Of a stretch of 64,000 bases of DNA, positions 41,051-49,252 are shown one piece after another. The translations under genes were made by a program, and so were the position numbers. The notes under the pieces are model-generated. The model did no database searches. It worked only from the letters and a program-made list of their open reading frames with translations, and was not told the origin of the DNA. How positions within the stretch are numbered: position 1 is the stretch's first letter; every line of letters starts with the position of its first letter. The DNA comes from Pseudomonas laurylsulfativorans (lineage in GTDB: Bacteria; Pseudomonadota; Gammaproteobacteria; Pseudomonadales; Pseudomonadaceae), in NCBI RefSeq assembly GCF_002906155.1, contig NZ_MUJK01000011.1, positions 62,001 through 126,000 of the forward strand, given 5' to 3'.

Positions 41051-42254
41051 CGCAGGGTTTCGTCACGTCCAGCAAGGTAATCGGCAAGGCCTGGCGCCAG
41101 GTGTCGAAGTCGCCCAGCGGTTGTGCCTGCGCGATATGAATGCGGGTCAACTCCCCGCCGTGTTGTTCGCGCCAGGCCATCAGGGTCATTTCACTTTGCA
41201 GGGTGACGGCGTTGGCAATCAACCGGCCTCCGGGCTTGAGTTCAGCCCAGCAAGTATCGAGCACGCCTTCGCGGGTGACACCGCCACCGATGAAAATCGC
41301 GTCCGGCCGCTCAAGCCCCACCAGGGCCTGTGGCGCGCTGCCGCGAACCAGTTGCAGGCCTGGGACGCCGAGAGCATCGCGGTTGTGTTCGATCAACGCC
41401 TGGCGGCCATCATCCGCCTCGATGGCCAGGGCGCGACAACTTGGGTGAGCGCGCATCCATTCGATGCCGATCGAACCGCTGCCGGCACCGACGTCCCACA
41501 ACAGCTCGCCGGGGACCGGTGCCAGGCGCGCGAGGGTGATGGCGCGCACATCGCGTTTGGTCAGTTGGCCGTCGTGCTTGAAGGCTGAGTCCGGCAGGCC
41601 GGCCAGTCGCGACAGCCGCAACGTGTTTGGCTCGACGATGCACTCGATGGCGATCAGGTTCAGGTCGGCGATCAGCGCATCGTCCCAGCCGCTGGCGATA
41701 CCGTCGACACGCCGCTCGGCTTCACCGCCCAGGTGTTCCAGCACGGTGAGACGGCTAGGGCCGAAGCCACGTTCGCGCAACAGTGCAGCGATGGCGGCGG
41801 GGCTGTTGCCATCGTTGCTCAATATCAGCAGGCGCACGCCGCTGGACAGGTGGGCGTTGAGTGCGGCGACAGGCCGGGCCACCACCGAAAGAGTGACCAC
41901 ATCCTGCAGGGGCCAACCCATTCGCGCTGCGGCCAGTGAGCAGGAGGACGGCGCGGGAAGCGTCAGCATTTCGGCTGCGGGGAGTTGCCGGGCGAGGCTG
42001 GCACCGACGCCGTAAAACATCGGGTCGCCGCTGGCCAGGACGCAAACGGGTTCGCCACGGTGCGACAGCAGCGACTCAAGGCAGAAAGGGCTCGGCCACG
42101 GCTGGCGCTCGCCGCGTATGCACGGCGGGAGCAACGCCAGGTGCCGCTGGCCGCCGAAGATTTTCGAAGCGCGCAACAGCGCATGCCGGGCGTTCTTGCC
42201 CAGGCCCTTGAAACCGTCTTCGCCGATGCCTACTACCGTCAGCCAGGGTGCCAT
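41043..42254 (-). CDS. cobL: Precorrin-6B C5,15-methyltransferase (decarboxylating)
   Basis: A 403-residue fusion of CbiE (residues about 1-205, tetrapyrrole methylase, CVLASGDPMFYGVG) and CbiT (about 215-403, SAM site DVGAGSGSIGIEWM). It performs two methylations and decarboxylation of the acetate side chain. The ATG at 42254 has GAGGA upstream. First gene of the minus arm, divergent from cobG. Confidence 0.95.
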   Translation of the reverse strand: MAPWLTVVGIGEDGFKGLGKNARHALLRASKIFGGQRHLALLPPCIRGERQPWPSPFCLESLLSHRGEPVCVLASGDPMFYGVGASLARQLPAAEMLTLPAPSSCSLAAARMGWPLQDVVTLSVVARPVAALNAHLSSGVRLLILSNDGNSPAAIAALLRERGFGPSRLTVLEHLGGEAERRVDGIASGWDDALIADLNLIAIECIVEPNTLRLSRLAGLPDSAFKHDGQLTKRDVRAITLARLAPVPGELLWDVGAGSGSIGIEWMRAHPSCRALAIEADDGRQALIEHNRDALGVPGLQLVRGSAPQALVGLERPDAIFIGGGVTREGVLDTCWAELKPGGRLIANAVTLQSEMTLMAWREQHGGELTRIHIAQAQPLGDFDTWRQALPITLLDVTKPCDA

Positions 42255-42422
42255 GCCGTTCCTCAATCACGCGTTCAACGTTGTTGGGCGGCATGATAGC
42301 GCGGGTTCCTTGAGCTGACTGCCTTCTCTTCCCGACCGGAGTCTTTTCATGCGGCGAAGTAAAGCAGGCATAATACCGCGCACTTTCGCCGTGAATTGCT
42401 TCGCCACCTGAACGGGTCTGCC
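42255..42422. other. Divergent intergenic region of the cobalamin cluster
   Basis: The 168 bp between the divergent cobL and cobG starts. CATAAT at 42369-42374 on the plus strand is a possible -10 but has no good -35. I looked for cobalamin-riboswitch conserved elements (B12 box) on both strands and did not see them, so control of the cluster is not explained by this region. Confidence 0.5.
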
Positions 42423-43745
42423 TTGATCGAACGTCCGCTGTCCGCTGCCTTACGCCCCTCGGCCTGTCCGGGGTTGCTGCGTATTGTCCCAGCACTGGAT
42501 GGCGGCATTTGCCGGATCAAGTTGAACGGTGGCTCGATCAACAGCGACCAGGCCGAGGCCGTGGCGTCTGCGGCGGAGCGTTTCGCCAGCGGAGCGATCG
42601 AGGCGACGAATCGCGCCAACCTGCAGATCCGTGGTATCGGCAGCGAGCAAACGGCGTTGATCGACAATCTGCTGGCTGCTGATCTGGGGCCGCAAAACGC
42701 GGCGGGCGACGATGTACGCAACCTGATGCTCAGCCCCGGTGCCGGGATCGATCGACGAATGCTGTTCGACACTCGCCCGCTGGCCGGGCAGATCCTCGCC
42801 ACATTGCAAAGCCACGAAGCTTTTCACGATCTCAGTGCCAAGTTCGCTATGCAGCTTGATGGTGGCGAAGACCTGGCGATGCTCGAGCATCCCCATGACC
42901 TGTGGCTCTCTGGGTTTGAGCAAAATGGCGAGCAACGGCTGGCGTTCGGTCTGGCGGGGTGCCCGACGGACAGACCTGCCGGTTCGATTGCTCTCGCTGA
43001 CGGGCACGCGCTGGTAGTGGCGGTCCTTGAATTGTTCCTTGAACTGGCGCGCCCCGAGCAGACGCGTATGCGTCATTTGCTGGCCGAATATTCGGTCGAT
43101 GACCTTCTGCTTCGGCTGGCTGAGCGTGTATCGCTGCAAGCGATTGTCGATTGGCAGCGGGTTTCGGGTTGCGGTGATTTGCACATTGGCGCACATCCCC
43201 AGGCCGAGCCTGGTGTCGTCTATGTGGGGGCTGTCCCGCCGTTGGGGCGGCTCGATCCGAAGATGCTGCGAGGGGTGGCACAACTGGCACGCGAGTTCGG
43301 TGATTCCAGTCTGCGCTTCACACCCTGGCAAAGCCTGCTGCTGCCCAACGTCCGTGCGGAAAACGCCGCTGAGGTCATTCGGCAATTGCAATGTCTGGGC
43401 TTGCAGTGCGAAGCCGATCAGCCATTGTCCCGGTTGATCGCCTGCACCGGCTCAAACGGCTGCGGTAAAGGCCTGGCCGAGACCAAGGGCGATGCCCTGA
43501 AACTGGCCGCGTTGCTGCACCGCCATGGACCGGCGCTGAACATACACCTGAGCGGCTGCCTGCGTTCCTGCGCCGCCGCGCATACCGCGCCCGTCACACT
43601 GTTGGCCGTTGCCCCCGGTCACTACGATCTCTATTTTCGCGATGCAGCGCAGCCGGGTTTCGGCGCGCTGCATGCACACAACCTTACTATTGAAGCGGTC
43701 GCGGCCTTGCTCGACGCCCGCTCACGGAGCCCCCTTGATGCTTGA
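42423..43745 (+). CDS. cobG: Precorrin-3B synthase
   Basis: A 440-residue nitrite/sulfite-reductase-like protein that uses O2 to oxidise precorrin-3A, the hallmark step of the aerobic pathway. It has two ferredoxin-like half-domains and C-terminal [4Fe-4S]/sirohaem-type Cys motifs ACTGSNGCGKG and SGCLRSCAAAH. The start is uncertain: TTG at 42423 (MIERPLSAAL) or TTG at 42396, neither with a strong ribosome site. It overlaps cobH by 8 bp. Confidence 0.88.
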   Translation: MIERPLSAALRPSACPGLLRIVPALDGGICRIKLNGGSINSDQAEAVASAAERFASGAIEATNRANLQIRGIGSEQTALIDNLLAADLGPQNAAGDDVRNLMLSPGAGIDRRMLFDTRPLAGQILATLQSHEAFHDLSAKFAMQLDGGEDLAMLEHPHDLWLSGFEQNGEQRLAFGLAGCPTDRPAGSIALADGHALVVAVLELFLELARPEQTRMRHLLAEYSVDDLLLRLAERVSLQAIVDWQRVSGCGDLHIGAHPQAEPGVVYVGAVPPLGRLDPKMLRGVAQLAREFGDSSLRFTPWQSLLLPNVRAENAAEVIRQLQCLGLQCEADQPLSRLIACTGSNGCGKGLAETKGDALKLAALLHRHGPALNIHLSGCLRSCAAAHTAPVTLLAVAPGHYDLYFRDAAQPGFGALHAHNLTIEAVAALLDARSRSPLDA

Positions 43746-44364
43746 TTACATCCGCGACGGTCAGGAGATCTATCGCAACTCTTTCGCGATCATTCGCGCC
43801 GAGGCCAACCTCGACCGAATCCCGGCCGATCTGGAGAAACTCGCCGTTCGTGTGATTCACGCCTGCGGCATGGTCGAGGCCATCGACGGTTTGCAGTTTT
43901 CCGAGGGGGCGGGCAAGGCCGGGCGTGATGCGCTGGCGGCCGGCGCGCCGATTTTGTGCGATGCGCGGATGGTCTCCGAAGGCGTGACCCGCGCGCGGTT
44001 GCCGGTGAACAATGCGGTGATCTGCACCTTGCGCGACGAGAGCGTTCCGGAACTGGCCCGTGAATTGGGTAACACCCGCTCAGCCGCTGCGCTGGAACTG
44101 TGGCGCCCGCACCTCGAAGGCAGCGTGGTGGTCATCGGCAACGCTCCGACGGCGCTGTTTTATCTGTTGGAAATGCTCGACGCCGGTGCGCCGAAGCCGG
44201 CGTTGATCCTCGGTTTTCCAGTCGGCTTTGTCGGCGCCGCCGAATCCAAGGCTGCGCTGGCGGCTGACAGCCGCGGTGTGCCTTTTGTCATCATGCAAGG
44301 CCGGCTGGGCGGTAGCGCCATGGCCGCCGCTGCCGTCAATGCCCTCGCCACGGAGATCGAATGA
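43738..44364 (+). CDS. cobH: Precorrin-8X methylmutase
   Basis: A 208-residue CobH/CbiC enzyme that moves a methyl group from C11 to C12 to form hydrogenobyrinic acid. The catalytic His is in AVRVIHACGMVEA (residues about 34-46); the C-terminus has ILGFPVGFVGAAESK. Start ATG at 43738 lies inside the end of cobG; its stop overlaps the cobI start by 4 bp. Confidence 0.96.
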   Translation: MLDYIRDGQEIYRNSFAIIRAEANLDRIPADLEKLAVRVIHACGMVEAIDGLQFSEGAGKAGRDALAAGAPILCDARMVSEGVTRARLPVNNAVICTLRDESVPELARELGNTRSAAALELWRPHLEGSVVVIGNAPTALFYLLEMLDAGAPKPALILGFPVGFVGAAESKAALAADSRGVPFVIMQGRLGGSAMAAAAVNALATEIE

Positions 44365-45095
44365 TGCAGCAACCTGGACGTTTGATCGGCCTCGGCGTCG
44401 GCCCCGGTGATCCGGAACTGATTACCGTGAAAGCGCTGCGCCTGCTGCGCGAGTCACCGGTGGTGGCGTACTTCGTCGCCAAGGGTAAAAAGGGCAATGC
44501 ATTCGGCATCATCGAAGCGCATCTGCAGGAAGCGCAAAATCTGTTGCCGCTGGTGTACCCGGTGACCACCGAAGCCTTGCCGGCGCCGCTGTCCTATGAG
44601 CAAGTGATCAGTGACTTTTACGATGACGCCGCGCAGGAGCTGGCGGCGCATCTGGATGCCGGTCGCGACGTGGCGGTGATCTGTGAGGGTGATCCGTTCT
44701 TCTACGGCTCCTACATGTATCTGCACGACCGTCTTGCCGAGCGTTATCAGGCGCAAGTCGTGCCCGGCGTGTGCTCTATGCTGGGTGGCGCCTCGGTGCT
44801 CGGTGCACCCCTGGTGTATCGCAATCAGAGTCTGTCGGTGTTGTCCGGTGTGCTGCCGCACGACGAACTCAAGCGTCGCCTGGCCGATGCCGATGCGGCG
44901 GTGATCATGAAGCTGGGGCGTAACTTTCCCAAGGTGCGCCAGGTGCTGGAAGAGCTCGGCCTGGCCGAGCGTGCGCTGTACGTCGAACGCGCGACCATGG
45001 CCAATCAGAAGATTGTGCCGCTCGATCAGGTCGAGCCGATGTCCTCGCCGTATTTCTCGTTGATCATCGTTCCCGGCGAAAGGTGGCAAGGCTGA
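44361..45095 (+). CDS. cobI: Precorrin-2 C20-methyltransferase
   Basis: A 244-residue tetrapyrrole methylase with the SAM motifs GLGVGPGDPELITVKALRLL (residues about 10-29) and VICEGDPFFYGSYMYL (about 105-120). It makes precorrin-3A. Overlaps cobH and the next gene (TGATG). Confidence 0.96.
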   Translation: MMQQPGRLIGLGVGPGDPELITVKALRLLRESPVVAYFVAKGKKGNAFGIIEAHLQEAQNLLPLVYPVTTEALPAPLSYEQVISDFYDDAAQELAAHLDAGRDVAVICEGDPFFYGSYMYLHDRLAERYQAQVVPGVCSMLGGASVLGAPLVYRNQSLSVLSGVLPHDELKRRLADADAAVIMKLGRNFPKVRQVLEELGLAERALYVERATMANQKIVPLDQVEPMSSPYFSLIIVPGERWQG

Positions 45096-46798
45096 TGAGT
45101 CGTCCAGTTCCGGCGATTGTCATTCTCGGCAATGGCAGCCTCGCCACCGCGCGCAAGATTCAACAGGTCTATCCCGGTGCGCTGATTCATGGCTTGGCTG
45201 AGCGGGTAGACGGCGCTGACCGTGTCTATCGCGAGTTCGGCGTGACCCTGCGCGAGTTGTATCAACAGGACACGCCGATCATTGCGCTGTGCGCGGCCGG
45301 CATTGTGATCCGTACGCTGGCGCCATTGCTGCTGGAAAAAGGCGCAGAGCCGCCGGTGCTGGCCGTTGCCGAAGACGGCAGTGCGGTGGTGCCGCTGCTG
45401 GGTGGCCTCGGTGGGGTGAATGTCATGGCCCGAGAAATTGCTGCGGCGCTTGACGTCGCGGCAGCAATAACCACCAGCGGCGAGTTGCGTTTCGGCACCT
45501 GCCTGCTCAACCCGCCGAGTGGCTATGCGCTTGGCGATCTGGAGTTGGGCAAGCGTTTTGTCTCCGATCTGCTGGCCGGTGAAGCGGTGCGCATCGAAGG
45601 CGCGGCGCCGTGGCTGGCCCAGGCGCAGCTGCCTGAAGATGCGCAGGCGCGGCTGGCGGTGCATGTCGGTCATGCCGAGCGCGAACCGGCGCCCAACGAA
45701 CTGCTGATCTACCCGCGCAACGTTGTGGTCGCCGTGGATGCCGGTCTGGAGGATGTCGCCTCGGCGGTCCGCGAGGCGTTGCATCAAGCGAAGGTCGCAG
45801 TGCAATCGTTGAGCTGCCTGCTGGCTGCAGACAGCGAAATGGCCAACCCGACGCTGCGTGAAGCAGCGTTGGAACTGGGTGTGCCGTTGCGCTTTACCAG
45901 CGCTGGTGCAGATGTCGGCACGCGACTGCGTACAGCCATCGACCACCCGGTTTCGATCCTGGGTAACGACACGGTTGTCATGGCCGTGGCAGAGCAACCG
46001 CTGGACCCGTTGCAGATCGGTCGGCCGCGTGGACGGCTGGCGGTAATCGGCCTCGGGCCAGGTGCCGCAGAACTGATGGTGCCGGCGGTGAAGGCTGAAC
46101 TGTCTCGCGCCAACGACATCCTGGGTTACGAAACCTACGTGCGCATGGCCGGGCCGTTCCGTGCTGACCAGGTGCAGCATTGCACGGACAATCGAGAAGA
46201 GATGCAGCGCGCCCGTCATGCCTTTGAACTGGCTGCCCAGGGGCGTTCGGTGGTGGTGGTGTCGTCTGGCGATCCGGGTGTTTTTGCCATGGCGGCGGCG
46301 GTACTGGAGGCGCTTCACGAATCTACCGATGCCCGTTGGCACAACGTCGATCTGGAAATGCTGCCGGGCGTCTCGGCTTCACTGGCGACGGCTGCCCAGG
46401 CCGGGGCACCCTTGGGTCATGACTTCTGCGTACTGTCGCTTTCAGACAATCTCAAGCCATGGTCGATCATCGAGAAGCGTCTGGACCTGGCCGCTCAGGC
46501 CGACCTGGCCCTGGCGTTCTACAACCCGATCTCGCGGTCACGTCCGTGGCAATTGGGGCTGGCCATCGAGATCGTTGCCCGGCATCGGTTGCCGGAAACG
46601 CCCGTAGTCCTGGGGCGGGATATTGGTCGTCCGGGACAGACATTACGAGTTACAAACCTAGGAGCGTTGACGCCTGATCAGGTGGACATGCGCACCATGG
46701 TGCTGATTGGCTCGAGCACCACGTGCGTGTTCCCTCGCGTCGAAGGTGGGGAGTGGGTGTACACGCCACGCTGGTATGGCGAGAAGCCAACGTCCTGA
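45095..46798 (+). CDS. cobJ: Fused CbiG-like / precorrin-3B C17-methyltransferase (CobJ)
   Basis: A 567-residue two-domain protein. Residues 1 to about 310 are CbiG-like (PIIALCAAGIVIRTLAPLL, PLLGGLGGVNVMAREIA and the C-terminal CbiG part with LGVPLRFTSAGADV). Residues about 318-567 are the CobJ tetrapyrrole methylase (AVIGLGPGAAELMVPAVKAEL, VVSSGDPGVFAMA). CobJ methylates C17 and contracts the ring; CbiG opens the lactone in the anaerobic route, so its presence with CobG is notable, though the fusion is common in pseudomonads. The ATG at 45095 overlaps the cobI stop. Confidence 0.92.
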   Translation: MSRPVPAIVILGNGSLATARKIQQVYPGALIHGLAERVDGADRVYREFGVTLRELYQQDTPIIALCAAGIVIRTLAPLLLEKGAEPPVLAVAEDGSAVVPLLGGLGGVNVMAREIAAALDVAAAITTSGELRFGTCLLNPPSGYALGDLELGKRFVSDLLAGEAVRIEGAAPWLAQAQLPEDAQARLAVHVGHAEREPAPNELLIYPRNVVVAVDAGLEDVASAVREALHQAKVAVQSLSCLLAADSEMANPTLREAALELGVPLRFTSAGADVGTRLRTAIDHPVSILGNDTVVMAVAEQPLDPLQIGRPRGRLAVIGLGPGAAELMVPAVKAELSRANDILGYETYVRMAGPFRADQVQHCTDNREEMQRARHAFELAAQGRSVVVVSSGDPGVFAMAAAVLEALHESTDARWHNVDLEMLPGVSASLATAAQAGAPLGHDFCVLSLSDNLKPWSIIEKRLDLAAQADLALAFYNPISRSRPWQLGLAIEIVARHRLPETPVVLGRDIGRPGQTLRVTNLGALTPDQVDMRTMVLIGSSTTCVFPRVEGGEWVYTPRWYGEKPTS

Positions 46799-46806
46799 TT
46801 TACCGG

Positions 46807-46837
46807 GTGGAGCACGGTTCCTGCAACCGTGTTCCAC
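46807..46837. terminator. Hairpin between cobJ and marC
   Basis: GTGGAGCACGGTT-CCTGC-AACCGTGTTCCAC, a 13-bp stem with one G-T pair, in the 51-bp gap between convergent genes. It has no clear T-tract on either side, but the position suggests termination in both directions. Confidence 0.5.
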
Positions 46838-46849
46838 TGCGATCAGGAG

Positions 46850-47446
46850 TCAGGGCACCAGGTACCCCTTCACCCCGGTAAAGATGATCTGCGCGGCCAG
46901 CGCGCAAACAAATAACCCCATCAAACGACTCACAATCTGCAGACCCTGCTCGCCGAGAATTCGCTCGATTCGGCTGGACAGGTAAAGCACCACCCCAACG
47001 GTGAAACTGGCCAGGGCAATACTGACAATGGCCGTGAGCTTGTCGTCCCAGTGTGGCTGGCTGACCCCCATCACCAGTAAGGCCCCAATGGTGCCCGGAC
47101 CGACTGTCAGCGGGATGGTCAGCGGGACGATGGTCACATCCTGCTGCACATTGTCGGTCTGTACCGCTGACTTGCCTTGCGCCATGCCCAGCGCCGAAAT
47201 GAACAGCACGCTACCGGCACCGATGCGAAAGGCGTCCACGGTGATGCCGAACACGCTGAAAATCACCCGTCCGAACAGGTACAGCAAAACGCTGGACACC
47301 AGAGTGGCAATCGCGACTTTCCACGCCAGCCGACGTTGTTCCTTGCGTGAGTAACCACGGGTCAGGCTGATGAAGCAGGACAACACGAAGAACGGACTGT
47401 AGAGCACCAGCATCTTCAGATAAACGCTAAACAGCACGTGGAGCAT
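46850..47446 (-). CDS. MarC-family inner-membrane protein
   Basis: A 198-residue UPF0056/MarC protein with six predicted helices. The motif FFVLSCFISLTRGYSRKEQRRLA follows helix 1, and PLTIPLTVGPGTIGALLVM (residues about 107-125) is the family signature. Function is uncertain; despite the name, MarC does not cause multiple antibiotic resistance. It is convergent with cobJ. Confidence 0.9.
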   Translation of the reverse strand: MLHVLFSVYLKMLVLYSPFFVLSCFISLTRGYSRKEQRRLAWKVAIATLVSSVLLYLFGRVIFSVFGITVDAFRIGAGSVLFISALGMAQGKSAVQTDNVQQDVTIVPLTIPLTVGPGTIGALLVMGVSQPHWDDKLTAIVSIALASFTVGVVLYLSSRIERILGEQGLQIVSRLMGLFVCALAAQIIFTGVKGYLVP

Positions 47447-47692
47447 GATTTTGGCTCGCAGCGGAAAATTGTTGCAGTGGAGTCTATCAGTAGTTCGGTT
47501 TTTTGTGTGCTTGGATTGAAAAGTTGTAATCAGCTCGTGCTGTTAAATAAGTGCGGTTGCTGATTCGCTGTTGCGTGGTTATGTTGGCGAAGTAAGGTTA
47601 CAAGTTTTCGTTTGTTCATGCTTTGTTGTTTGGTTAGGGTTGCTTCGTCAAGTTCATGGAGAACTTGTTTTTAACTAAAAAAGGATAAAATT
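47447..47692. other. AT-rich leader/promoter region of the unknown three-gene block
   Basis: 246 bp of visibly lower GC (about 40% by eye) than the flanks. It separates divergent marC and the first unknown gene and contains no open frame of note. A terminator-like hairpin sits at its right end. I could not assign a clear -35/-10 pair. Confidence 0.6.
47649..47672 (+). terminator. Terminator-like hairpin in the leader of the unknown block
   Basis: CAAGTTC-ATGGA-GAACTTG followed by TTTTT: a perfect 7-bp stem and T-tract on the plus strand, only 8 bp before the ribosome site AAAGGA (47680-47685). No gene ends immediately upstream on this strand, so it may act as an attenuator for the downstream genes. 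Confidence 0.55.
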
Positions 47693-48466
47693 ATGATGGG
47701 TGGAGTGATGGATCAGTTTGATATAGATGCCAGTATTCAACGGTTGCGTTCATATGATGTGGATGTCGTTCGGTCAGGTAATTCATATGGCGACATTCAG
47801 GAGCCCGCCAAAGGTGCTGTTGTAGGGGAAGGTATTCTGGCATTTACCGCAAATCTCAGTGCGCAGGATCGGGAGGATGTTTTGCATGCCTTTCTTTTTG
47901 CGAGCCTTGTTGCGAATAAAAAATACCCAGAAGAGTCGCAGGGGAAAGAGTGGTATCTGCTGTTTGTTGAGGTCATGTTGAGTGCCGGCTGGGTGCCCTC
48001 TCAAAAATACTACAACGATCTAAATGTCAGCGGGAACACCGTTCGCATGGATCAACTGGTGCTGGAGATTCTTGGCTCGGTCATCGCGGGGCTTGCACTA
48101 CCAGGAACGGCCACTGCCTTGATGCTCAAAGTAGCAGGCGACGCCGTTCACGCTTTGAAAAAACGCGAAACCGCACTGACAGTATACGAGCGAAACATGT
48201 TGGATCATGGCGTCGGCGGTATGGCTGCCGGGACGTGTACTGAACAAAACGGTGAAGTCACTTTGGCACTGGGGATGGTGCGTTTTATTCGGGAGAATAC
48301 CTCCACTAAAGTGCTGTTCGTGGATGTCGAATCCCGTAAGGTCAAGCTGTACCGTGGTGAGTCCGTTTTCCGGAAAGTACCTTCGCTCGTGGAAAGTAAT
48401 CGAGAGTATATTCGAGCCAAACTTGGTGATAACGCCAAACGCAAGGTTGAAGAGTACGAAATCTGA
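47693..48466 (+). CDS. Unknown protein 1 of a three-paralog block
   Basis: A 257-residue protein of no family I recognise. The N-terminal half (residues about 40-125) shares a pattern with the next two genes: EGILAFTANLSAQDREDVLHAFLFASLVANKKY, a WYLLFVEVMLSAGW segment, then SGNTVRMDQLVLEILG. A hydrophobic stretch follows (about 126-150, SVIAGLALPGTATALMLKVAG). The C-terminal part (about 175-225, GTCTEQNGEVTLALGMVRF, KVLFVDVESRKVKLYRGES) looks beta-rich. No signal peptide. AAAGGA precedes the ATG. The gene is flanked by hairpin terminators on both sides and has lower GC than its surroundings, suggesting transfer. Confidence 0.8.
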   Translation: MMGGVMDQFDIDASIQRLRSYDVDVVRSGNSYGDIQEPAKGAVVGEGILAFTANLSAQDREDVLHAFLFASLVANKKYPEESQGKEWYLLFVEVMLSAGWVPSQKYYNDLNVSGNTVRMDQLVLEILGSVIAGLALPGTATALMLKVAGDAVHALKKRETALTVYERNMLDHGVGGMAAGTCTEQNGEVTLALGMVRFIRENTSTKVLFVDVESRKVKLYRGESVFRKVPSLVESNREYIRAKLGDNAKRKVEEYEI

Positions 48467-48479
48467 TTTGCCTTTTCAA

Positions 48480-48508
48480 AAGGTGGCCTGTAGCGGCTGC
48501 CTTTTTTT
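48480..48508 (+). terminator. Rho-independent terminator after unknown gene 1
   Basis: AAGGTGGCC-TGTAGC-GGCTGCCTT, a 9-bp stem with two G-T pairs, followed by a seven-T run. It separates gene 1 from genes 2 and 3, so expression of the latter depends on read-through or a promoter too cryptic for me to see. Confidence 0.7.
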
Positions 48509-48523
48509 AATTGAGGATGCAGT

Positions 48524-49252
48524 ATGAACAACGGATGTTCGGTGTTTACCGTTGCTGCGGCGATTGTTTTCGTGCCGGTTGATTATGAGGAGTCCGCAGC
48601 TGACGACTTGAAGAACTCCATTTTATTTGCGCAGTTGGTCGCGAATAAACGGTTTTTAAAAAAGCCGAAAGCCTATTGGTTTGTTGATTATGCAGGTGTA
48701 CTGGACGATTTTTGGGTCCGCAGCGTTAAATATAGGCAAGATATCACGCTTGAAAAAAACAGCTCTACGACGCCGATCCAATGGGCCTCCCAGTTGATGG
48801 CCCACGGTAGTGATGATGAAGTTCTACCCTTGGCCGCATTCTCGGAGTGGGTGGCGCGACTACCTGCTACGTCGCCTGAAGTAAACCTGCTGCGCAGCCA
48901 GGTACAGGAGGTGAATGTGGGTGAAGAGAGGCTTGCTTCTGCCACAGCGAAAACAACGCATCTACTGGTCATTTTGGCGCAAAAGCCAGCATCGATGATT
49001 TGCCTGTGCCTTGAATTCAAAACACGGCAAACAGTAGAGGGCAATCCATGGACGCAGCATTTTCAGGCTGACTTGATGGATGGCCATGTTTCGGCGCGTT
49101 ATTTCCGCGCCAGGCTCTCGGAAACGTTGTACGCGTTATATCGCGATGCGATTGCCGCGAAAATCAAGGAACGGGTGAGTGGCAACGTGTTGAGCTTCGC
49201 TGAGGTCGTTGATCTTTCTACCGTCCTTCCCCGTGAGGAGCGTGGATCATGA
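48524..49252 (+). CDS. Unknown protein 2 of a three-paralog block
   Basis: A 242-residue protein without a recognised domain. The N-terminus (AAAIVFVPVDYEESAADDL..ILFAQLVANKRF, then YWFVDYAGVLDDFW) aligns by eye with proteins 1 and 3 (LFA-x-LVANK and aromatic-rich WF/WY segments). The SGNT motif is replaced by SSTTPIQWASQL. The C-terminus (YFRARLSETLYALYRDAIAAKIKERVSGN) matches the C-terminal helix pattern of protein 3. TTGAGGA precedes the ATG. Its stop overlaps the gene 3 start (ATGA), so 2 and 3 are coupled. Confidence 0.8.
   Translation: MNNGCSVFTVAAAIVFVPVDYEESAADDLKNSILFAQLVANKRFLKKPKAYWFVDYAGVLDDFWVRSVKYRQDITLEKNSSTTPIQWASQLMAHGSDDEVLPLAAFSEWVARLPATSPEVNLLRSQVQEVNVGEERLASATAKTTHLLVILAQKPASMICLCLEFKTRQTVEGNPWTQHFQADLMDGHVSARYFRARLSETLYALYRDAIAAKIKERVSGNVLSFAEVVDLSTVLPREERGS

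Noticed and set aside
42255..42422. Cobalamin riboswitch between cobL and cobG
   Set aside because: I searched both strands for the B12-box core and found no convincing match; the region is also too short for a full-length element in both directions.
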